From CAVQHY01 sp963712465 (GTDB lineage Bacteria; Actinomycetota; Thermoleophilia; Gaiellales; Gaiellaceae), in contig CAVQHY010000006.1 of the NCBI GenBank assembly GCA_963712465.1, positions 1 to 64,000 on the forward strand: a DNA stretch of 64,000 nucleotides. The letters run 5' to 3'. The position numbers and the translations under genes are program-made. This document shows positions 50,238 to 58,127 of this stretch, piece by piece. Position 1 is the stretch's first letter. The number at the start of each line of letters is the position of its first letter. The notes below the pieces were generated by a model. The model was not told the origin of the DNA. It did no database searches and saw only the letters and a list, made by a program, of their open reading frames with translations.

Positions 50238-51308
50238 CTGATCGTCTCGCGCCTATCGGTGACCGACTTCCGGTCGTATCCCAGACTCGAGCTCGAGCTC
50301 CGGCCCGGGCTCGTGCTCGTGGCGGGCCCGAACGGCGTCGGGAAGACCAACCTTCTCGAGGCGCTTCATGTCGGCAGCCAGGGGTTCTCCCCGCGAACCC
50401 GAAACGACGCGCAACTTGTCCGGTTCGGCGAGCCTGCCGGCCGCGTGGCGCTCGAGGGCTCGCGCCGCGGAGCGCCTGTCGAGACGGAGGTCGTCGTCCG
50501 ACCACGCGAGCCGAAGCGCGTACGCCTCAACGGCGCGGTGCTCGGAAGCAGCGAGGATCTCAGAGCCGAGCTCTCGGCGCTCGTCTTCACCCCCGACCGG
50601 CTCGCCGTCGTCAAGGGTGGGCCGATCGTCCGGCGCGCGTACCTCGACCGGATGCTCGGGCGACTCGAGCCCACGCTGGCGCAGCTTCCGTCGGAGTACG
50701 GCCGGACGCTCGCTCAGAGAAATGCTGCGCTCCGGCTCGTCCGCTCCGGCCGTTCGAGCAGCGAGGCGCTGACCCCCTGGACGCAGGAGCTGGCGCGGCT
50801 CGGCGCGGAGCTCGACCACGCGCGGGCCGCCCTGGCCGGGGAGATCGCACCGGGTTTCGCGGAGCGCGCCTCCATCCTCGGGCTCCCTGCGGCGACCTTC
50901 GACTACGAGGAGCGGGGCCTGACCGTGGAGGAGCTCGAAGCGCTGCTCGAGCGCGATCTCGAGCGTGGCACGACCGGCGCGGGCCCGCACCTTCGAGACG
51001 CACGCATCGCGACCCAGGGACGAGATCTCCGAAGCTACGGCTCGCAGGGGGAGCAGCGGGCGGCGGTGCTGAGCCTCACTCTCGCCGAAGCCGAGCTCCT
51101 CGCCGATCGACGCGGCTACCCGCCGCTCCTTCTTCTCGACGACGTCCTGAGCGAGCTCGACGAGGGCCGACGACGAGCTCTTCTGGCCGCGCTGCCTGTG
51201 GGGGGGCAGACGGTGGTTACCGCGACCGCCCGCGGGGCGCTCCCCGTCGGGGCGGAAGAGCCCGCGCTCGTCGTGACGGTAAGCCCGGGCTCGGCTCGCG
51301 CCGCATGA
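50238..51308 (+). CDS. recF: DNA replication and repair protein RecF (CTG start proposed)
   Basis: SMC-like ATPase of about 356 residues. Walker A is GPNGVGKTN, the signature region YGSQGEQRAAVLSL, Walker B LLLLDDVLSELD. Loads RecA at gaps. RecF proteins begin M-x-x-x-x-L-x-L-x-x-F-R; here this is LIVSRLSVTDFRSY, so the Met position coincides with CTG 50238. The first canonical start, GTG 50259, would delete half of the first beta strand. Ends in an ATGA overlap with the DciA-like gene. Confidence 0.93.
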   Translation: MIVSRLSVTDFRSYPRLELELRPGLVLVAGPNGVGKTNLLEALHVGSQGFSPRTRNDAQLVRFGEPAGRVALEGSRRGAPVETEVVVRPREPKRVRLNGAVLGSSEDLRAELSALVFTPDRLAVVKGGPIVRRAYLDRMLGRLEPTLAQLPSEYGRTLAQRNAALRLVRSGRSSSEALTPWTQELARLGAELDHARAALAGEIAPGFAERASILGLPAATFDYEERGLTVEELEALLERDLERGTTGAGPHLRDARIATQGRDLRSYGSQGEQRAAVLSLTLAEAELLADRRGYPPLLLLDDVLSELDEGRRRALLAALPVGGQTVVTATARGALPVGAEEPALVVTVSPGSARAA

Positions 51309-51787
51309 GCTGGGGGCCCGAGCCGATCGGTACCGAGATCCGGCGGGAGCTCGCCCGCTTCGGCGCGGCCGGAGCGATGGACCAGATCGTCGCGGCCTGG
51401 CCGGCTGCTGTCGGCGAGGCGATCGCGCACAACGCCTGGCCGGCCCGCGTCGGCCGGGACGGGACGCTCCACGTCGCGGCGTCCTCGAGTGCATGGGCGT
51501 TCGAGCTGACGCAGCTTGCCCCGACCATTCTCGAGCGCCTCGCCGCCGCCCTCGAGGGAAATGCCCCGGCGGCGCTTCGCTTCGCGCCGGGCCCGCTTCC
51601 CGAGCCCGGCTCGCCCACTGTGAAAGATCCGACACGCGTCGTGCCGGAACCGTCGCGTAGCCAGCTGCGAGAGGCTGACCGTATCGCCGCGCCTATCGCG
51701 GATCCCGAGCTCCGTGCGCTGGTGACCAGGGCCGCTGCGGCCAGTCTCGCCGCCCCGGAACAGGGGCCGGCCGACCGCGCGGTCTGA
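51305..51787 (+). CDS. DciA-like DUF721 protein
   Basis: Protein of 160 residues with the DUF721 pattern: VAAWPAAVGEAIAHNAWPARV, then GTLHVAASSSAWAFELTQLAPTILERL. In bacteria lacking DnaC or DnaI, DciA helps load the replicative helicase, which fits its place between recF and gyrB. The last 60 residues are Pro-rich and probably disordered. ATG overlaps the recF stop. Confidence 0.85.
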   Translation: MSWGPEPIGTEIRRELARFGAAGAMDQIVAAWPAAVGEAIAHNAWPARVGRDGTLHVAASSSAWAFELTQLAPTILERLAAALEGNAPAALRFAPGPLPEPGSPTVKDPTRVVPEPSRSQLREADRIAAPIADPELRALVTRAAAASLAAPEQGPADRAV

Positions 51788-51792
51788 TACAC
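51784..51792 (+). promoter_or_regulatory. Extended -10 promoter for gyrB
   Basis: TGATACACT is a TGn-extended -10 whose start overlaps the end of the dciA-like gene. Transcription would start near 51798-51800, inside the left arm of the hairpin at 51795-51829. No clear -35, as is common with TGn promoters. Confidence 0.55.
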
Positions 51793-51794
51793 TG

Positions 51795-51832
51795 AAATCC
51801 CTGCAGAAATCCCCCAGGAGCAGGGATTTTTT
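51795..51832 (+). terminator. Intrinsic terminator-like hairpin directly before gyrB
   Basis: AAATCCCTGC (51795-51804) pairs perfectly with GCAGGGATTT (51820-51829); loop 15 nt; six T from 51827 to 51832. The T-run ends 4 nt before the gyrB ATG. It should stop read-through from dnaN-recF-dciA. The loop contains AGGA of the only good Shine-Dalgarno for gyrB, so the fold would also hide the ribosome site. Confidence 0.7.
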
Positions 51833-51836
51833 GTTG

Positions 51837-54245
51837 ATGGCACAGACCGAGAACCTCGATTACAGCGCCAAGGACATCACGGTCCTGGAGGGCCTCGAGC
51901 CGGTACGCCTCCGGCCCGGGATGTACATCGGGTCAACGGGGCCGCGAGGCCTGCACCACCTCGTCTACGAGGTCGTCGACAACGCCGTCGACGAGGCGCT
52001 CGCCGGCCGCAACGACTACGTCGAGGTGCGACTCCACCCGGACGGCTCGGTCACGGTCGTCGATCGTGGCCGCGGAATCCCTGTCGACCTGATCGCAGAG
52101 CAGGGCCTGCCCGCGCTCACGGTGGTGCTCACGAAGCTCCACGCGGGCGGGAAGTTCGGAGGAGACGGATACAAGGTTTCGGGAGGCCTCCACGGCGTGG
52201 GCGTCTCCGTCGTCAATGCGCTCTCCGAGTGGCTGATCGCGGAGGTCCGGCGCGACGGAAAGATCTACCGCCAGGAGTTCTCGCGCGGGGATCCCACGAC
52301 CGAGATGGAGGTCGTCGGCGAGGCGACCGAGACCGGCACGACGATCGCCTTCATGCCCGACTCGGAGATCTTCGAGGACGATGCGCTCGAGTTCTCGACG
52401 CAGACGCTCACGCAGCGGCTGCGCGAGACGGCCTTCCTCACCCGGGGGCTGCGGATCGTCCTCGTCGACGAGCGCGAGGGGGACGAGCGGCACGAGTTTC
52501 ACTACGAGGGCGGCATCCGGGACTTCGTCAAGTACGTCAACGACACGAAGGACGCCGTCCACAAGCACATCGTCTACTTCGAGAGCGCCGACGAGGAAAA
52601 CGACGGCACGATCGAGGTTGCGATGCAGTGGAACACGTCCTACATCGAGTCCGTCTACACGTTTGCCAACAACATCAACACACATGAGGGCGGAGCGCAC
52701 CTCTCCGGCTTCCGGAGCGCGCTCACGCGCACGCTCAACGCCTACGCGCGCGGCGCGAGCCCGCCCCTGCTCAAGGACAAGGAGGCGAATCTCGAGGGCG
52801 AGGATGTCCGTGAGGGGCTGACCGCGATCGTCTCCGTGAAGCTGCGCGACCCTCAGTTCGAGGGCCAGACGAAGACCAAGCTCGGCAATCCGTGGGTCGA
52901 GGGCATGGTCCAGAAGGCGGTGAACGAGAAGCTCGCGCGCTTCCTCGAGGAGAACCCAGGTGACGCCAAGCAGATCGTCAACAAGTCGCTCGCAGCCCGA
53001 AACGCCCGCCAGGCCGCGCGCAAGGCCCGCGACATCAGCCGCAAGAACGCGCTCGGAGGCACGTCCCTCCCGGGCAAGCTCGCCGACTGCCGCAGCAGCG
53101 ACCCCGAGTCAACCGAGCTGTATCTCGTCGAGGGCAACTCGGCGGGCGGATCGGCCGTCGACGCCCGCGACAACGGCTTTCAGGCGATTCTGCCGCTGCG
53201 GGGAAAGGTGATCAACTCCGAGAAGAACCGCATCAACAAGGTGCTCTCCAACACGGAGATCCAGGCAATCGTGACCGCGATCGGGACGGGCATCGGCGAG
53301 GAATTCGACCTGTCGAAGCTGCGCTATCACCGGATCATCGTCATGACCGACGCAGACGTGGACGGGTCGCACATCCGCACGCTTCTGCTCACGTTCCTCT
53401 TTCGCAACATGACGGAGCTGGTCGAGGGCGGCCACGTCTACATCGCCGTGCCGCCGCTGTACCGTGTGAAGCTCGGCAGCCAGGAGCGCTACATCGAGAA
53501 GGAGTCGCACTTCGAGGAACTGCTCGTGCGCGAGCGGTTCAAGGATGTCGACGTCTCGGACCGGGACGGGCAGTCGGTCAAGCTGACCGAGGCTCGCTGG
53601 GGTCGGTTCGCGCGTGTTCTGCACGAGTTCGAGGGCTGGTCCGCCCGGCTCAAGTCGGACTTCGGCCCGGCCGCGGCCGAGTTCGCGATCGGTCGCCGGC
53701 TGGTCGAGACCGATGCGGCCTCACCCGCGGACATCGAGCAAGAGCTCGCGGTGCTCGGAGCGGGGGCGTATGACGTCGAGGTCGTCGAGAACGCGGCGGA
53801 CGCATTCCGTGTCAAGGTCGTCGAGCGCGAGACCAGCGCTGCGACTTATCTGACGGTGCCCGCGGAGCTCCTCGCCTCGCCGGTCTACGCCAACGTCCGC
53901 AAGGCGTATGCGAAGCTGCGCGACCTGGTGGGCGCGCCGCCCTTCACGCTGACGCTGCGCGCCAAGCGAGCGGAGGCGGCCACGTTCTCCGAGCTGCGGG
54001 CTCGGGCGCTCGAGCTCGCCAAGGAGGGAATGCAGGTCAGCCGCTTCAAGGGCCTCGGAGAGATGAACCCGGAGGAGCTCTGGGAGACGACGATGGATCC
54101 GGCGCGGAGGATGCTCGTGCGCGTCGACGTCGAGGACGCGGCGACCGCGGACCTGATCTTCTCGACCTTGATGGGCGACCAGGTCGAGCCGCGCCGCGAG
54201 TTCATCGAGCAGAACGCAAAGGACGTCAGGTTCCTCGATGTGTAG
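51837..54245 (+). CDS. gyrB: DNA gyrase subunit B
   Basis: Protein of 802 residues. The ATPase has EVVDNAVDEALAG and GGLHGVGVSVVNALS; TOPRIM has YLVEGNSAGGSA and MTDADVDGSH. The C-terminal Toprim-tail ends GLGEMNPEELWETTMDP. About 150 residues between the TOPRIM core and the tail (roughly 540-690) form an insertion known from proteobacterial GyrB but absent from most actinobacterial ones. ATG 51837 is used. It has its own promoter and a leader hairpin that could give supercoiling- or read-through-dependent control. Confidence 0.97.
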   Translation: MAQTENLDYSAKDITVLEGLEPVRLRPGMYIGSTGPRGLHHLVYEVVDNAVDEALAGRNDYVEVRLHPDGSVTVVDRGRGIPVDLIAEQGLPALTVVLTKLHAGGKFGGDGYKVSGGLHGVGVSVVNALSEWLIAEVRRDGKIYRQEFSRGDPTTEMEVVGEATETGTTIAFMPDSEIFEDDALEFSTQTLTQRLRETAFLTRGLRIVLVDEREGDERHEFHYEGGIRDFVKYVNDTKDAVHKHIVYFESADEENDGTIEVAMQWNTSYIESVYTFANNINTHEGGAHLSGFRSALTRTLNAYARGASPPLLKDKEANLEGEDVREGLTAIVSVKLRDPQFEGQTKTKLGNPWVEGMVQKAVNEKLARFLEENPGDAKQIVNKSLAARNARQAARKARDISRKNALGGTSLPGKLADCRSSDPESTELYLVEGNSAGGSAVDARDNGFQAILPLRGKVINSEKNRINKVLSNTEIQAIVTAIGTGIGEEFDLSKLRYHRIIVMTDADVDGSHIRTLLLTFLFRNMTELVEGGHVYIAVPPLYRVKLGSQERYIEKESHFEELLVRERFKDVDVSDRDGQSVKLTEARWGRFARVLHEFEGWSARLKSDFGPAAAEFAIGRRLVETDAASPADIEQELAVLGAGAYDVEVVENAADAFRVKVVERETSAATYLTVPAELLASPVYANVRKAYAKLRDLVGAPPFTLTLRAKRAEAATFSELRARALELAKEGMQVSRFKGLGEMNPEELWETTMDPARRMLVRVDVEDAATADLIFSTLMGDQVEPRREFIEQNAKDVRFLDV

Positions 54246-54281
54246 ACGAGGCTCGCGCGCTGCTCTCGGAGGGCAAGACCC

Positions 54282-56804
54282 CTGTCTGACCTAGACATCG
54301 GCGCCCTGGGAGGCCCCGGCCGCATCGAGCCGCGCGAGCTCGAGCAGGAGATGCGCTCGAGCTTCCTCGACTACGCCATGAGCGTGATCGTGTCGCGTGC
54401 GCTTCCGGACGTGCGGGACGGTCTCAAGCCGGTGCACCGCCGGATCCTCTACGCGATGCACGAGGCCGGCCTGCAGCCCAATCGCCCGCGCCAGAAGTGC
54501 GCGCGTGTCGTCGGAGACGTGATGGGCTCCTTCCACCCCCACGGCGACCAGGCGATCTACGACACGCTCGTGCGGCTGGCGCAGCCGTTCGCGCTGCGCT
54601 ATCCGCTCGTCGACGGACAGGGGAACTTCGGCAACGTCGACGGTTACCCGGCCGCGGCGATGCGCTATACGGAGTGCCGGCTCGCGCGCATGGCAACCGA
54701 GATGCTGCGCGACATCGACGCCGACACGGTCGACTTCGTCCCGAATTACGACGAGTCGCGCCGAGAGCCCGCGGTTCTCCCGGCCCGATTTCCGAACCTG
54801 ATCGTCAACGGGTCGGCCGGAATCGCCGTCGGGATGGCGACGAACATGCCACCGCACCGGCTTTCCGAGACCGTCGACGCGGTCGTGGCGGCGATCGACA
54901 ACCCCGAGATCGACGTCGAGCGCCTGTCTCGCCACCTGCAGGGCCCGGACTTTCCGACGGGTGGGATCATTCTCGGTCGCGAGGGGATCCGAGAGGCGTA
55001 CCGCTCGGGCCGCGGGCGCATCGTCGTTCGCGGTCGCGCGCACGTCGAGGAGCTGCGCGGCGGCAAGAGCGCGATCGTCGTCACCGAGCTGCCCTACGGC
55101 GTCAAGAAGGGCGGTGACGAGGGCGTGATCACGAAGATCGCCGACCTCGTCAAGGAGGGCGTGCTGTCCGAGATCTCGGGTCTCGACGATCACTCCGACA
55201 AGTCCGGGATGCGGATCGAGATCGAGCTGAAGCGCGAGGCCATCCCGCAGGTCGCGCTCAACAAGCTCTTCAAGCACACGCCGCTGCAGACGACCTTCGG
55301 CTACAACGCGGTCGCGCTGGTCGACGGCGTGCCGAAGACGCTCTCGCTGCTCGAGCTGATCCACCACTATCTCGACTACCAGCGCGAGGTCGTCGTTCGC
55401 CGCTCGAAGCACGAGCTGCGCAACGCGCTGAGGCGGGCGCACGTCCTCGAGGGGTACCTGATCGCTCTCGACTCGATCGACGCGATCATCGAGCTGATCC
55501 GCGCCGCCGCGGACACCGACGAGGCGCGCGAGGGTCTGATCCAGCGCTTCTCGCTCTCCGAGATCCAGGCTCAGGCGATCCTCGACATGCGCCTCGCCCG
55601 CCTGACCGGCCTCGCCCGCCGGGAAGTGGAGCAGGAGTACGCCGATCTCCAGGAACAGATCGCCGAGCTTCGCCAGATCCTCGGCGACCCGGCCCGCGTG
55701 GACGGCGTGGTGAAGGAGGAGCTCCTCGAGCTGAAGGAGATCTATGGGAAGGCCGACGACCGTCGGACCGAGATCGTCGCCGCGGAGGGCGAGCTCGAGC
55801 TCGAGGATCTGATCGCCGAGGAGGACATGGTGATCGCGATCACGCGCTCCGGATACATCAAGCGGCTACCCGTGACCGCCTACCGCGAGCAGCGCCGTGG
55901 CGGGATCGGCGTGATGGGCATGGAGCTGAAGGACGACGACTACATCGAGCACCTCTTCGTTGCCTCGACCCACGACTACATCCTCTTTTTCACCTCCGTC
56001 GGCAAGGTGTACCGGCTCAAGGTGCACGAGCTGCCGCTCGGGTCGCGGCAGGCGAAAGGCCGGGCGATCGTCAACCTGCTGCCGTTCCGCCAGGACGAGC
56101 AGGTGCGGGCTGTGATCGCGACACGTGACTTCCAGGAGGCCAAGTACCTCGTCTTCGCGACGAGAAACGGCGTGGTGAAGAAGACCGCGTTCGTGGACTA
56201 CAACACACCGCTCAAGGCTGATGGGATCATCGCGATCAAGCTTCGCGAGGACGACGAGCTCGTCGGCGTGCGTCTCTCGGACGGGAGCGACGATCTGCTG
56301 ATGGTCTCCCGGTCGGGTCAGGCCATTCGCTTCCACGAGAAGGACGTGCGGCCGATGGGGCGCCCCGCTTCAGGCGTCCAGGGGATGCGTCTCCGTGCGG
56401 GCGACGACGTGATCGAGGTCGACATCGCGAAGGACGACACCGATCTCCTCGTCGTCACCGAGAACGGCTACGGCAAGCGAACGCGCGTCTCCGAGTATCC
56501 GGTCAAGGGCCGCGGTGGTCTCGGCGTCAAGACGGTGCAGCTCGTCGAGGAGAAGGGCAAGCTGGCCGGCGCCCGGGTGGTGCGGGAGGGTTACCAGGTG
56601 ATGCTCATCTCCGACGGCGGGACGGTGATCAAGATCCCGGTGAACGACGTCCGCAGGATGGGCCGCGCGACCCAGGGCGTCATCGTCATGCGCCTGAGAG
56701 GTGACGAGCGGGTATCGAGCCTGGCTCCGGTCGTCGAGTCTTCCGACGAGGTCGACCTCGTCGCAGACGAAGTCGCCGGCGAGAACACCGACGAACAAGC
56801 GTAG
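54282..56804 (+). CDS. gyrA: DNA gyrase subunit A (CTG start proposed)
   Basis: Protein of 840 residues from CTG 54282. The conserved GyrA N-terminus (GRIEPRELEQEM) lies upstream of the first ATG (54351), and no ATG, GTG or TTG exists between the in-frame TAG at 54243 and that ATG. CTG 54282 has GGAGGG about 8 nt upstream. The catalytic Tyr is in MRYTECR (residue 129 from CTG). The helix that binds fluoroquinolones reads HPHGDQAIYD: Gln where E. coli has Ser83, with Asp87 kept. The C-terminal six-blade wrapping domain and an acidic tail are present. 36 nt after gyrB. Confidence 0.96.
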   Translation: MSDLDIGALGGPGRIEPRELEQEMRSSFLDYAMSVIVSRALPDVRDGLKPVHRRILYAMHEAGLQPNRPRQKCARVVGDVMGSFHPHGDQAIYDTLVRLAQPFALRYPLVDGQGNFGNVDGYPAAAMRYTECRLARMATEMLRDIDADTVDFVPNYDESRREPAVLPARFPNLIVNGSAGIAVGMATNMPPHRLSETVDAVVAAIDNPEIDVERLSRHLQGPDFPTGGIILGREGIREAYRSGRGRIVVRGRAHVEELRGGKSAIVVTELPYGVKKGGDEGVITKIADLVKEGVLSEISGLDDHSDKSGMRIEIELKREAIPQVALNKLFKHTPLQTTFGYNAVALVDGVPKTLSLLELIHHYLDYQREVVVRRSKHELRNALRRAHVLEGYLIALDSIDAIIELIRAAADTDEAREGLIQRFSLSEIQAQAILDMRLARLTGLARREVEQEYADLQEQIAELRQILGDPARVDGVVKEELLELKEIYGKADDRRTEIVAAEGELELEDLIAEEDMVIAITRSGYIKRLPVTAYREQRRGGIGVMGMELKDDDYIEHLFVASTHDYILFFTSVGKVYRLKVHELPLGSRQAKGRAIVNLLPFRQDEQVRAVIATRDFQEAKYLVFATRNGVVKKTAFVDYNTPLKADGIIAIKLREDDELVGVRLSDGSDDLLMVSRSGQAIRFHEKDVRPMGRPASGVQGMRLRAGDDVIEVDIAKDDTDLLVVTENGYGKRTRVSEYPVKGRGGLGVKTVQLVEEKGKLAGARVVREGYQVMLISDGGTVIKIPVNDVRRMGRATQGVIVMRLRGDERVSSLAPVVESSDEVDLVADEVAGENTDEQA

Positions 56805-56809
56805 GGGCC

Positions 56810-56838
56810 TTCACAAGGCCGCTGGGGCGTGGTACGTT
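56810..56838 (+). promoter_or_regulatory. Promoter of the MerR-like gene
   Basis: TTCACA (56810-56815), 17-bp spacer, TACGTT (56833-56838), preceded by TG for an extended -10. One of the better two-box promoters here. The -35 lies in the small hairpin GGCCTT-CAC-AAGGCC after the gyrA stop. Confidence 0.55.
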
Positions 56839-56871
56839 CGCGCCCCAGAAAGACCGCGACCCGGTGGCCCC

Positions 56872-57225
56872 TTGCCTCCTCGCACGAACGCCGATCTGCT
56901 CGAACCGGTCGATCTCGCCGACCATATCGGCAAGCTCGAGCTCTACCTCGGGCAGGTCTGCCGGATCGCGGGCATCTCCAAGATGCAGCTCGACTACTGG
57001 ACGACGAAGGCCCAGATTCCGACGAAGGGCCGCAAGCAGCGCATCTACGACATGGACGCCGTCGAGACGGTGATGCTGATCAAGCAGGCCAAGGACAAGG
57101 GCCTGAACCTGGGCGCGGCGATCGAGGCGGCACGTCAGTTCAAGCAACGCCCCGCGCGCAGCAGGGGCTATGCCTCGCGCAGGATCCCGGCCGCCGATTC
57201 GGGCGCCATCGTGTTGACGAAGTAG
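56872..57225 (+). CDS. MerR-like helix-turn-helix regulator
   Basis: Protein of 117 residues from TTG 56872 (GGTGG upstream). The winged helix-turn-helix is YLGQVCRIAGISKMQLDYWTTKAQIP, followed by RKQRIYDMDAVETVMLIKQAKDKGLNL, the MerR wing and helix. There is no effector domain, only a short basic tail, so it resembles small MerR/HspR-like or SoxR-lacking forms. The partner gene is unknown. Its 3' end overlaps the converging galT gene by 58 bp. Confidence 0.82.
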   Translation: MPPRTNADLLEPVDLADHIGKLELYLGQVCRIAGISKMQLDYWTTKAQIPTKGRKQRIYDMDAVETVMLIKQAKDKGLNLGAAIEAARQFKQRPARSRGYASRRIPAADSGAIVLTK

Positions 57226-58127
57226 GCGGCGCCCAGCTCGAGCCCTGCGAAGACCGAGAGCCGGGGGACGAGCTCGAGCCGCCAGTGCGGGCCGGGCTTG
57301 ATCCAGGCGTTGAAGGGCGCTGTCCCCTCCGCCGACTGCAGCCGGCGCACCCCGTCGCTCGCGAGCCGGAGCGCGTCGGCGAGGCGTGAGCTCAAGAACG
57401 CATCGGGCTCGCAGGTCCGCGGGGCGATGAGCAGCTCGTACGGAGCGCGGCCGGCGTACGAGCAGAGGAGCACGACGCCGTCTCGCTCGGTAACCACGCG
57501 CACCCTCCGAGCGGTCTCCTCCGCGAGGAGGTCGCAGAGAACACAACCGCGCCCGGCCTGTGCGCGCCGCTCGTCCGCCTGGGCGGGCGGCTCCCCCGGC
57601 AAGCAGAACAGCTGCGAGTGGCTGTGCGCGAGACTCGCCCCCGCGGCACGCCCCTCGTTGACAATCACCTGGGCGAAGGGGAGCCCACGGCTTCGTCCGA
57701 AGGCAACCCGCTCTTTCCAGGCGGAGATCACGTCGACGAGCTCGCGGTCGCTGAGGTCTGCCAGGGAGACCACGTGACGCGGCGAGTGGACGACGACCTC
57801 CTGGCTGCCGATCGCGGTGCGTCGCGTGAAGAGCCCATCGCGCTCGGGTTCGGGCTCCCACGGACCGAACGCCGGAAACTTGTTCGGCACGACCCGGACG
57901 CGCCAGCCCGGCGCGTCCGCCGGTCGGCCCGGTGGGCCCAGCGCGAACGTCTCGGGCGGTGTGGCAGCCTCGCGTCCCTCGCAGAACGGGCAGCCCGCCG
58001 GATCGGACTCGAGCTCGACCGGACTGGGAGCGACGCCGGGCCGGCGCGACCGCGCGGCGGCGATGACGACCCACCGCCCGGTGAGCGGATCCCGGCGAAG
58101 CTCGGGCCTCGGGCTCTCGCCGATCAG
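57168..58127 (-). CDS. galT: Galactose-1-phosphate uridylyltransferase (CTG start proposed)
   Basis: HIT-superfamily enzyme of 319 residues. Zinc-site CPFCEG lies near 46-51, and the active site AHSHSQLF carries the HxHxQ with the nucleophilic His. RRDPLTGRWVVIA at 11-23 is the usual start of GalT proteins, so translation must begin before it; the only candidate is CTG 58127, overlapping the slipin stop as CTGA, with GGAG upstream. Leloir pathway; related UDP-sugar or ADP-glucose transferases are possible. No galK or galE nearby. Confidence 0.88.
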   Translation of the reverse strand: MIGESPRPELRRDPLTGRWVVIAAARSRRPGVAPSPVELESDPAGCPFCEGREAATPPETFALGPPGRPADAPGWRVRVVPNKFPAFGPWEPEPERDGLFTRRTAIGSQEVVVHSPRHVVSLADLSDRELVDVISAWKERVAFGRSRGLPFAQVIVNEGRAAGASLAHSHSQLFCLPGEPPAQADERRAQAGRGCVLCDLLAEETARRVRVVTERDGVVLLCSYAGRAPYELLIAPRTCEPDAFLSSRLADALRLASDGVRRLQSAEGTAPFNAWIKPGPHWRLELVPRLSVFAGLELGAAYFVNTMAPESAAGILREA

